Source of the DNA: Hydrogenophilales bacterium
GTDB taxonomy: Bacteria > Pseudomonadota > Gammaproteobacteria > Burkholderiales > Thiobacillaceae
Reading direction: 5' to 3'
DNA length: 6,960 nucleotides
Assembly (NCBI GenBank): GCA_011391655.1
Contig: JAABQE010000267.1
Coordinates: 1-6,960, forward strand
Below, piece after piece: positions 1-5,607 of this stretch. The position numbers were made by a program, and so were the translations under genes. The notes under the pieces are model-generated. The model was given only the letters and a program-made list of their open reading frames with translations. It ran no database searches and had not been told where the DNA came from. Numbering within the stretch: position 1 is the stretch's first letter; each line of letters opens with the position of its first letter.

Positions 1-503
<503 letters not shown>

Positions 504-514
504 GGAGACCGAAC

Positions 515-1120
515 ATGATTTCGCATGCAAGTATTGAAAAAAACCTCGGTCTGCTGATCGTTCTGACCGTCCTCATCGTCAGCGTCGGTGGCCTGGTGCA
601 GATCGTGCCGCTGTTCTTCCAGACCTCCACCACCACAGCAGTGGCTGGCCTGAAGCCCTACACGGCGCTGCAACTGTCGGGACGCGACATCTACATCCGC
701 GAAGGCTGCGTCGGCTGCCACTCGCAGATGATTCGTCCGTTCCGCGCCGAAACCGAACGCTATGGCCACTATTCCGTGGCCGGTGAATTCGTCTACGACC
801 GTCCCTTTTTGTGGGGCTCAAAGCGCACCGGGCCTGACCTGCATCGCGTCGGCGGACGCTACTCCGATGCCTGGCACGTGGCGCACCTGACGAATCCACG
901 CGACGTGGTGCCGGAATCCAACATGCCCGCCTACCCCTGGCTGGATCGCCCACTCGATGGCACGTCCATTCAGGCAAAAATGCGCACGCTCAACGTGGTC
1001 GGTCACGGCTACACCGAGCAGGAAATCGCCGAGGCACCTGCTGCCCTGGAAGGCAAGACCGAGCTGGAAGCGGTTATTGCCTATCTCCAGGTTTTGGGCA
1101 CCCACGCCCCGAAAAACTAG
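515..1120 (+). CDS. ccoO: cbb3-type cytochrome c oxidase mono-haem subunit CcoO
   Basis: CcoO is the membrane-anchored, periplasm-facing mono-haem cytochrome c that passes electrons to the CcoN haems. The 201-residue product has one N-terminal membrane anchor (about residues 10-35) and then a cytochrome c domain. The haem c attachment motif CVGCH is at residues 65-69, followed by [10 protein letters not shown], which is typical of CcoO. A methionine in [10 protein letters not shown] (M137) is the likely distal haem ligand. The length is close to the usual 200-or-so residues. The ATG at 515 lies seven bases after AAGGAG (502-507), which overlaps the ccoN stop, so this start is well supported. 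The gene sits in the canonical ccoN-ccoO-ccoQ-ccoP order and nothing appears damaged. Haem insertion would depend on the cytochrome c maturation machinery, which is not in this window. Confidence 0.98.
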   Translation: MISHASIEKNLGLLIVLTVLIVSVGGLVQIVPLFFQTSTTTAVAGLKPYTALQLSGRDIYIREGCVGCHSQMIRPFRAETERYGHYSVAGEFVYDRPFLWGSKRTGPDLHRVGGRYSDAWHVAHLTNPRDVVPESNMPAYPWLDRPLDGTSIQAKMRTLNVVGHGYTEQEIAEAPAALEGKTELEAVIAYLQVLGTHAPKN

Positions 1121-1130
1121 GGAGAACCAC

Positions 1131-1286
1131 ATGGATAGCGGAATCATCAGCGGCATCGTTACCGTCGTTTTCATCGTGTTGTTCATCGGCATCGTCTGGT
1201 GGGCATACAGCAAGGGCAACAAGCAGCAGTTTGAAGAGGCTGGCCGGCTGCCCTTTGAAGAAGACGACGTGCACAAGGCATCCTGA
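1131..1286 (+). CDS. ccoQ: cbb3-type cytochrome c oxidase small subunit CcoQ
   Basis: This is a 51-residue protein with one hydrophobic helix (about residues 5-25, ending in IVWWAYS) and a charged C-terminal tail with FEEAGRLPFEEDD. That architecture and the position between ccoO and ccoP match CcoQ (FixQ), the small non-catalytic subunit thought to stabilise the cbb3 complex and its association with CcoP. The same frame is open further upstream inside ccoO, but the ATG at 1131 is chosen because GGAG (1121-1124) sits six bases before it and directly after the ccoO stop TAG (1118-1120). The stop TGA (1284-1286) runs into the SD site of ccoP. CcoQ sequences are poorly conserved, so the call rests on length, topology and gene order. 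Confidence 0.93.
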   Translation: MDSGIISGIVTVVFIVLFIGIVWWAYSKGNKQQFEEAGRLPFEEDDVHKAS

Positions 1287-1300
1287 GAGGAGACGGACAA

Positions 1301-2221
1301 ATGAGTGACTTCACAAGCGGCTTCTGGCCGATATTTATCAGCGTCATCACCCTGGCGAGCATCATTGGCACCTGGATATTTCTCAAGGCGCAAACCACCC
1401 GCAAGCTCGCCCCCGGTGAAAAAGCCGAGCTGATGGAACACACCTGGGATGGCGACCTGCGGGACTTCAACAACCCGCTGCCGCGCTGGTGGCTCGGCCT
1501 GTTCTACGGCACGATGGTATTTGCCGTGGCTTATCTGGCGCTGTGGCCAGGGCTGGGCAACTTCGCCGGCGTGCTGGGCTGGACCTCCACGGGGGAATAC
1601 GAGGCCGAGGTGAAAGCCGCCGAAGCCAAGTTCCAGCCCGTGTATGCCGGGTTCATGAAGCAGGACATCGCCACGGTCGCCGCCAGCCCCAAAGCGGCCG
1701 CCATCGGCAAGAACCTGTTCCTGACCTACTGCTCGCAATGCCACGGTTCGGATGCCGCGGGCGCCAGGGGCTTCCCCAATCTGACCGACAGCGACTGGCT
1801 CTACGGCGGCGAGCCTGCCACCATCCTCGCCACCCTCACCGATGGCCGCAACGGCATGATGCCGGCGCTGGGTGCGGCGCTCGGCGAGCAGAAAACCAGG
1901 GATGTCGCGAACTACGTGCTGTCGCTGTCGGGCCGCAAACACGACGCTGCGCGCGCCGCTTCCGGGCAGACGGTATTCGCCGAAAACTGCGCAGCCTGTC
2001 ACACGCCAGCAGGCACTGGTATGCACGCGATGGGCGCGCCCAACCTGACCGACAAAGTCTGGCTGTATGGCGGCAGCGAGGCGACGATCATCGAGACCAT
2101 CACCAAGGGTCGCAATGGCGTCATGCCCGCGATGACGCAAACCCTCGGCACCACGTCCAACAAGGAAGCCAAGTTGCACCTGCTGGCGGCTTATGTATAC
2201 GGGCTGTCGCAAAAGCAGTAA
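1301..2221 (+). CDS. ccoP: cbb3-type cytochrome c oxidase di-haem subunit CcoP
   Basis: CcoP is the di-haem cytochrome c subunit that receives electrons from soluble or membrane donors and hands them to CcoO and CcoN. The 306-residue product has two predicted N-terminal membrane helices (about residues 9-28 and 62-83) joined by a short loop that contains WDGDLRDFNNPLPRWW, a hallmark of CcoP. Two periplasmic cytochrome c domains follow, with haem motifs CSQCH (144-148) and CAACH (230-234). Each domain carries a matching block, NLTDxxWLYGG plus GRNGxMPA, with likely axial methionines near 187 and 275, so the two domains look like an internal duplication. The ATG at 1301 is preceded by AGAGGAG (1286-1292), which touches the ccoQ stop. 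It is the last structural gene of the oxidase. A 111-base gap with inverted repeats separates it from ccoG. Confidence 0.98.
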   Translation: MSDFTSGFWPIFISVITLASIIGTWIFLKAQTTRKLAPGEKAELMEHTWDGDLRDFNNPLPRWWLGLFYGTMVFAVAYLALWPGLGNFAGVLGWTSTGEYEAEVKAAEAKFQPVYAGFMKQDIATVAASPKAAAIGKNLFLTYCSQCHGSDAAGARGFPNLTDSDWLYGGEPATILATLTDGRNGMMPALGAALGEQKTRDVANYVLSLSGRKHDAARAASGQTVFAENCAACHTPAGTGMHAMGAPNLTDKVWLYGGSEATIIETITKGRNGVMPAMTQTLGTTSNKEAKLHLLAAYVYGLSQKQ

Positions 2222-2237
2222 CGGGTAAGCGCAGCGT

Positions 2238-2257
2238 TTGCCGGATCACTCCGGCAA
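2238..2257 (+). repeat. Short inverted repeat after ccoP (7-bp stem, 6-base loop)
   Basis: TTGCCGG (2238-2244) and CCGGCAA (2251-2257) are perfect reverse complements around the loop ATCACT. The hairpin begins 17 bases after the ccoP stop. It is GC-rich like an intrinsic terminator stem, but it is followed by another hairpin and not by a run of T. Its last base overlaps the first of the second, larger inverted repeat. If transcribed, it could protect the 3' end of the ccoNOQP message. That role is inference. Confidence 0.7.
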
Positions 2258-2305
2258 GCTGCTTGAGCGTATTGGCTGGCTGCCGTCCAGTACGTTCAAG
2301 CAGCT
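2257..2305 (+). repeat. Long inverted repeat between ccoP and ccoG (19-bp stem, 11-base loop)
   Basis: The arms are 2257-2275 and 2287-2305, with loop 2276-2286. All 19 positions pair in RNA, 17 as Watson-Crick pairs and two as G-U (2267 with 2295; 2272 with 2290). At DNA level the arms therefore differ at only two places. The structure lies 36 bases after the ccoP stop and ends 27 bases before the ccoG start. No T-tract follows (the next bases are CAGACACCC), so a standard Rho-independent terminator is unlikely. Plausible roles are an RNase-processing or stability element that sets more oxidase subunit mRNA than assembly-factor mRNA, or a dispersed palindromic repeat of the REP type. Only a genome comparison would separate these. 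Confidence 0.75.
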
Positions 2306-2332
2306 CAGACACCCACTGGTTAACCATTCAAC

Positions 2333-3748
2333 GTGACCGACGAAAAAAAACCCGCCTCCGCCGACGCGCCGATCGAACAGCAGCTCTATGCGATCCGCCA
2401 AATCATCCAGCCGCGCGCGGTGCACGGTGTATTTGCCAATTGGCGCATCGCGTTGGTGCTCTTCACCCAACTGGTGTACTACGGCCTGCCCTGGTTGCAA
2501 TGGGATAACCGCCAAGCCGTGCTGTTCGACCTGGCCACACGCAAATTCTATATCTTCGGTCTGGTGTTCTGGCCGCAGGATTTCATTTACCTCACCGGTC
2601 TGCTGATCCTGGCGGCGCTGGCGCTGTTCCTGTTCACCGCGGTGGCCGGGCGATTGTGGTGCGGCTTCGCCTGCCCGCAAACCGTGTACACCGAAATCTT
2701 CATGTGGGTGGAAAACTGGCTGGAGGGCGACCACCTCGCGCGTAAAAAGCTCGACAAGTCACCCTGGAACGCCAACAAGCTGAAAAAGCGCGGGCTCAAG
2801 CATGCCCTGTGGTTTGTGCTTGCGCTGTGGACCGGTTTCACCTTCGTCGGCTACTTCACGCCGATCAAGGAACTGGCGCAGGAGTTTGTCAGCTTTGGCC
2901 TGGGGCCGTGGGAAACCTTCTGGATTTTCTTCTACGCCTTCGCCACCTGGGGCAATGCCGGCTTCATGCGCGAGCAGGTCTGCAAATACATGTGCCCGTA
3001 TGCGCGCTTTCAGAGCGTGATGTTCGATTCCGACACGCTCACCGTCACCTACGACAACTCCATCGGCGAACCACGTGGGCCGCGCAGCAAAAAAACCGAC
3101 TACAAGGCCACCGGGCTCGGCACCTGCGTCGACTGCAACGTCTGCGTGCAGGTCTGCCCCACCGGCATCGACATCCGCAACGGCCTGCAATACGAATGTA
3201 TCGGCTGCGCCGCCTGTATCGACGGCTGCGACCAGATCATGGACAAGATGGGCTATCCGCGCGGACTGATCCGCTACACCACGGAAAACGTGGTGAAGGG
3301 CAAATACCCGGACAGCGGCATTCTGAAGCACGTCCTGCGCCCGCGCACGACCATCTATACCGTGCTGCTGACCGCAATCGCCGGTGCGTTTGTTTACAGC
3401 CTCGCCACCCGTGTGCCGTTGATCGTCGACGTCGTACGTGACCGGGCGGCACTATCGAAGGAAACCGACGAGGGCATGATCGAAAACGTCTACCGTCTGC
3501 AGCTCATCAACAAGGACGACCAGCCGCATCGTTACACCATTGAGGCGCACGGCATCGACGACCTCGAAGTGGTGACCGCCGGCCGCGACATCGTAGCCAC
3601 CCCGCTGCAGACCATCGACATTCCGGTGAGCCTGATTGCCGATCCTGAAACACTTAAAGGCCGCTCGATCGAAGTCGAGTTCGTTGTTCAGGCAACCGAC
3701 AACCCGCAGATCGAGACCACCGTTGCAACCAAGTTCTTCAACCGGTAA
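2333..3748 (+). CDS. ccoG: CcoG/FixG/RdxA family membrane iron-sulfur protein, cbb3 oxidase assembly
   Basis: CcoG is an inner-membrane polyferredoxin-like protein. Family members have been shown to reduce Cu(II) to Cu(I) so copper can be delivered to the cbb3 active site. The 471-residue product has five or so hydrophobic segments (about 38-56, 85-105, 158-176, 192-206 and 340-358). It has the CxxxC pairs GRLWCGFACPQ (C110, C114) and CKYMCP (C217, C221). Two ferredoxin cysteine sets follow, at C265/C268/C271/C275 and C289/C292/C295/C299, fitting two 4Fe-4S clusters. The C-terminal part (about 365-470) matches the Ig-like FixG_C domain. The start is GTG at 2333. An in-frame TAA at 2321-2323 excludes any earlier start, and the next GTG (2420) would remove the conserved IQPRAV-containing N-terminus. 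There is no convincing SD sequence upstream, which is odd beside the well-marked oxidase genes. The gene is otherwise intact and of normal length. Confidence 0.96.
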   Translation: MTDEKKPASADAPIEQQLYAIRQIIQPRAVHGVFANWRIALVLFTQLVYYGLPWLQWDNRQAVLFDLATRKFYIFGLVFWPQDFIYLTGLLILAALALFLFTAVAGRLWCGFACPQTVYTEIFMWVENWLEGDHLARKKLDKSPWNANKLKKRGLKHALWFVLALWTGFTFVGYFTPIKELAQEFVSFGLGPWETFWIFFYAFATWGNAGFMREQVCKYMCPYARFQSVMFDSDTLTVTYDNSIGEPRGPRSKKTDYKATGLGTCVDCNVCVQVCPTGIDIRNGLQYECIGCAACIDGCDQIMDKMGYPRGLIRYTTENVVKGKYPDSGILKHVLRPRTTIYTVLLTAIAGAFVYSLATRVPLIVDVVRDRAALSKETDEGMIENVYRLQLINKDDQPHRYTIEAHGIDDLEVVTAGRDIVATPLQTIDIPVSLIADPETLKGRSIEVEFVVQATDNPQIETTVATKFFNR

Positions 3749-3754
3749 CCCATC

Positions 3755-4291
3755 ATGAACACGCTTAGCGCCCCGTCAAGCAAGCCCTGGTATCGCGAAC
3801 CCTGGCCGTGGTTTCTCATGAGCCTGCCCGCCACCGCCGTGGTCGCTGGCGTGGCCACCGTCGTTATCGCCATCCAGAGCGCGGATGGCATGGTGGTCGG
3901 CGATTACTACAAAGCCGGGCTGGCGATCAATCAGACGCTGGCGCGCGACAACACCGCACACGCCCTGGCGCTCACCGCCACGATCACGCGTGAAGACGGC
4001 ACCCTGCTGCTGACCCTGGCCGGCCGCATGCCCAGCCCCCCCGCGCAACTGAGTCTCACCCTGGCTCACCCCACCCGCTCAGGAATGGACCAGACCCTGG
4101 CCCTGCATCACGCGGGCGGCGGCCACTATCGCGCCACGCTGCCGGCCATGCCCGCCGGCAAATGGCACATCCTGCTGGCCGATGCCGCCTCCACCTGGCG
4201 GCTGTCCGGCGTGTTGCACACGCCGCTGGATCAGCCCGTCACGCTGTCCGCATCCTCCACCCCCACAGCCAAACAACCACAAGGAGATTGA
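3755..4291 (+). CDS. fixH: FixH/CcoH-like membrane protein of cbb3 oxidase assembly
   Basis: This 178-residue protein has a short cytoplasmic N-terminus rich in Trp and Pro (KPWYREPWPWF, residues 10-20), one membrane helix (about 20-41) and then GMVVGDYYKAGLAINQ (45-60), the signature of the FixH/CcoH family. The rest forms a beta-rich periplasmic domain, ending in a loose Ser/Thr/Pro tail. Family members are needed for assembly or stability of cbb3 oxidase, although the molecular role is not settled. The ATG at 3755 lies six bases after the ccoG stop. I see no good SD site for it, so translation is probably coupled to ccoG. The end of the gene contains the SD site of the next microprotein gene. 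The distal domain is variable, so the family call rests on the N-terminal third and the context. Confidence 0.9.
   Translation: MNTLSAPSSKPWYREPWPWFLMSLPATAVVAGVATVVIAIQSADGMVVGDYYKAGLAINQTLARDNTAHALALTATITREDGTLLLTLAGRMPSPPAQLSLTLAHPTRSGMDQTLALHHAGGGHYRATLPAMPAGKWHILLADAASTWRLSGVLHTPLDQPVTLSASSTPTAKQPQGD
4281..4286 (+). promoter_or_regulatory. Ribosome binding site AAGGAG for the DUF3149 microprotein
   Basis: AAGGAG at 4281-4286 lies inside the last codons of fixH and six bases before the ATG at 4293. It fixes the start of the 44-residue protein, because the same frame is open further upstream within fixH and a longer product could otherwise be called. Confidence 0.85.
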
Positions 4292-4292
4292 A

Positions 4293-4427
4293 ATGAACGC
4301 CGTACTCGACATCTTGTTCACCAGCGGAATCGGCCTGCTGAGCCTGTTCACCATCCTCTTTATTATCGGCATGGGGTTTTTCATGATGGGCTGGGTCAAG
4401 CGAAAAATGAACGACCCGAAAGAATAA
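4293..4427 (+). CDS. DUF3149-like single-helix microprotein in the cbb3 accessory cluster
   Basis: This 44-residue product has a short N-terminus (MNAVLDILFTSGIGL), one strongly hydrophobic helix (about residues 13-34, with IIGMGFFMMGW) and a basic then acidic tail (VKRKMNDPKE). Length, the LDLLF-like start, the central GMG and the lysine-rich tail match my memory of DUF3149, a family of roughly 40-residue membrane proteins seen beside cytochrome oxidase genes in betaproteobacteria. No function is established. The gene begins one base after the fixH stop and has a strong SD site, so it is almost certainly translated from the ccoG-fixH message. It is too short and too unlike CcoS to be called CcoS with confidence, though it occupies a position where ccoS-like genes can lie. 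A CcoM- or CcoQ-like accessory role is a guess. Confidence 0.85.
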   Translation: MNAVLDILFTSGIGLLSLFTILFIIGMGFFMMGWVKRKMNDPKE

Positions 4428-4493
4428 GACGATAGCTCCAGCCCCAGAAAATTGACCACTGTTCGGCCTGAGCCTGCGAAGCCCAGCCTGATG

Positions 4494-4500
4494 AGGAGGA
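4494..4500 (+). promoter_or_regulatory. Strong ribosome binding site AGGAGGA for the 99-residue membrane protein
   Basis: AGGAGGA at 4494-4500 is a near-complete SD sequence, seven bases before the ATG at 4508 and ten before a second ATG at 4511. It supports expression of the small gene that follows and favours the first ATG. Confidence 0.85.
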
Positions 4501-4507
4501 AGCACAT

Positions 4508-4807
4508 ATGATGCAACGCCTGATCCACATCCTGTGGCCATCCTTCCTTGTTGCGGGAGTGGCCGATATCATTTTCACGACCCTGTTCGACCCGCTGGAA
4601 ATCCTGTATCGCAACGAACCACTCATCGAACATCGCCTCGCCGCCTACACCGTGGGCTTTTTCGTATTCTGGCTGCTCGGCATCGCCTCCAGCGCCATGA
4701 CCTGCTATTTCCAGCGTAGCGCCAACGAAATCAACCGCTGCCCGCTGCTCCCGCGCAACCGCCCCGAGGGGTGTCCCAAGCGGGAAGACGGCGGCGGCTG
4801 CTGCTAA
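4508..4807 (+). CDS. Small two-helix membrane protein with cysteine-rich C-terminal tail, function unknown
   Basis: I do not recognise a named family with certainty, though similar short proteins of the 'AAYTVGFFVFWLL' type occur in proteobacterial genomes. The 99-residue product has two hydrophobic segments (about residues 5-25 and 47-66) joined by an acidic loop (FDPLEILYRNEPLIEHR). It ends in a hydrophilic tail with cysteines at 78, 89, 98 and 99, plus C66 at the end of helix two; the last four residues are GGCC-like. Such a tail could bind a metal or form disulfides; this is inference. The start is set by a very strong SD site. It lies 80 bases after the DUF3149 gene and ends 35 bases before the convergent pyrR-like gene, so it is probably the last gene of the cco accessory unit. 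Codon use looks like that of its neighbours. Confidence 0.8.
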   Translation: MMQRLIHILWPSFLVAGVADIIFTTLFDPLEILYRNEPLIEHRLAAYTVGFFVFWLLGIASSAMTCYFQRSANEINRCPLLPRNRPEGCPKREDGGGCC

Positions 4808-4842
4808 TCCCCGCCAGGACATGGGCAACCTGACTGCGCAGA

Positions 4843-5400
4843 TCAATCCGGCTGCAGCAGGTCGATTTTGAAATCCTCTTCATAGGGTGGCACATTGCAT
4901 TCAATGATGTCGGACGGCGCTACATCGAGGCGCATGCCGACGATGTCGGCGCGTACCGGCAATTTGGCCGCGCCACGGTCGACCAGCACCACGGTGCGAA
5001 TTTCGGCAGGCTGCTTGCAGGCCAGGTATTCCACCGCGCGCAGCATGGAGTGGCCACGGTACATCACGTCATCCACCACCAGCACCGTGAGGCCTTCGAG
5101 GCTGAGCGTGGCGTGAGTCGGATTTTCGGTCAACCGGGTTTCCGGATACAGCAGGGTCAGGTCATCCGCGTAACGCTTGATTTGCAGATCCAGCCGCGCG
5201 CAGTCGGTCAGGCCATACTCCCTTGCCAGACAGGCGTGCAGCCTGTCCGCCAGCGGCGCGCCGCGCCGCAGAATGCCGACAATCGCAACCCGGGTCCGGC
5301 CGGTCAGCAAGCCGGCCGCCTGCCTGGCCATGTCAGCGACGATGTCCTCAAGCTGCGTGGCGGTGTAGAGACAGGTACGCCTGCCCGATGATTTATTCAT
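4843..5400 (-). CDS. PyrR-like phosphoribosyltransferase
   Basis: This is a type I phosphoribosyltransferase fold protein of 185 residues from the preferred start. The PRPP-binding region is VLVVDDVMYRGHS (residues 106-118), preceded by GILRRGAPLADRL (42-54), which provides the flexible PPi-binding loop, and followed by VVLVDRGAAKLPVRADIVG (137-155). That order and the 'VDRG..LP.....VG' block match the PyrR family (uracil phosphoribosyltransferase and pyrimidine regulator). The canonical PRPP loop DDVLYTGRT reads DDVMYRGHS here, so substrate and regulatory role may differ, and I withhold the symbol pyrR. The start at 5400 has an extended SD match upstream; an ATG at 5412 in the same frame is possible, and the frame stays open to 5529. 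No pyrB or pyrC lies in the window. It is convergent with the cco-side genes. Confidence 0.88.
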   Translation of the reverse strand: MNKSSGRRTCLYTATQLEDIVADMARQAAGLLTGRTRVAIVGILRRGAPLADRLHACLAREYGLTDCARLDLQIKRYADDLTLLYPETRLTENPTHATLSLEGLTVLVVDDVMYRGHSMLRAVEYLACKQPAEIRTVVLVDRGAAKLPVRADIVGMRLDVAPSDIIECNVPPYEEDFKIDLLQPD

Positions 5401-5402
5401 AC

Positions 5403-5409
5403 GATCACC
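5403..5409 (-). promoter_or_regulatory. Extended Shine-Dalgarno match deciding the phosphoribosyltransferase start
   Basis: On the minus strand GGTGATC (5409 down to 5403) matches the distal part of the extended anti-SD complement GGAGGTGATC. In register it places the ideal GGAGG position seven bases before the ATG at 5400. The competing ATG at 5412 has GAGGGG (5422 down to 5417) only four bases upstream, which is tighter than usual. I therefore prefer 5400, but cannot exclude 5412. Confidence 0.5.
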
Positions 5410-5550
5410 CATAAAGCCCCTCAAAACCAGACACCCGCTGGTATATGCGCCGGCCTCCCCTTCAAGGAAAGCCTCATTTCGAAGTTTAGTGCCTGTCCTG
5501 ACGAAAGTCCGCTTCAGAAAGACCAGCAAATGACGATATAGGTAGTACGG

Positions 5551-5598
5551 ATCACCCCCAACCGTTAATCATTTTTGCAAAAAACAGATATCACCCCC
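5551..5598 (+). repeat. Direct repeat ATCACCCCC flanking an AT-rich palindrome
   Basis: ATCACCCCC occurs at 5551-5559 and again at 5590-5598, 39 bases apart start to start. Between the copies is TTTTTGCAAAAA (5572-5583), a perfect 12-base palindrome. The arrangement lies just before the putative GTG start of the signalling gene and could be an operator, but two 9-base copies can also arise by chance. Confidence 0.4.
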
Positions 5599-5607
5599 TA
5601 CCTAACC

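Larger units (their letters stand above)
5401..5607. other. Region between divergent genes; promoters expected but not clearly identifiable
   Basis: This stretch of about 207 bases separates the minus-strand phosphoribosyltransferase gene from the plus-strand signalling gene, so both promoters should lie here. The clearest plus-strand candidate is TTCAGA (5513-5518) with TATAGG (5537-5542) at an 18-base spacing, four of six matches each to the sigma-70 consensus, which is weak. No convincing minus-strand promoter was seen. The right half is AT-richer and holds a perfect 12-base palindrome and a 9-base direct repeat, listed separately. I found no tRNA or other RNA gene. Confidence 0.5.

Noticed and set aside
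1721..2130. Internal duplication within ccoP as evidence of recent rearrangement
   Set aside because: Two similar cytochrome c domains are the normal architecture of CcoP, and the copies are diverged at DNA level.
818..2212. Minus-strand open frame of 464 codons opposite ccoO, ccoQ and ccoP
   Set aside because: It covers three certain genes, its translation shows no recognisable domain and is rich in Arg, Gly and Ala, and it crosses gene boundaries. Long antisense frames of this kind are common in GC-rich DNA.
2257..2312. Intrinsic terminator after ccoP
   Set aside because: The stem is strong, but the bases after it (CAGACACCC) contain no T-run, and ccoG follows on the same strand within the same functional unit.
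1489..2508. Plus-strand open frame of 339 codons overlapping ccoP and the start of ccoG
   Set aside because: It is a shifted frame of ccoP that runs through the ccoP-ccoG gap; the translation is Arg- and His-rich low-complexity sequence, and the real frame carries both haem motifs.
4452..4480. TTGACC as a -35 promoter element or half FNR site before the 99-residue gene
   Set aside because: No acceptable -10 hexamer lies 16-18 bases downstream and no ATCAA half-site follows at FNR spacing.
4808..4842. Bidirectional terminator between the convergent 99-residue gene and the phosphoribosyltransferase gene
   Set aside because: Only a 4-bp CAGG/CCTG pairing is visible in the 35-base gap and there is no T- or A-tract, so no terminator can be supported.
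4079..4846. Minus-strand open frame of 255 codons opposite fixH, DUF3149 and the 99-residue gene
   Set aside because: The plus-strand genes have proper SD sites, membrane helices and family features; the antisense product has none and spans three genes and their gaps.
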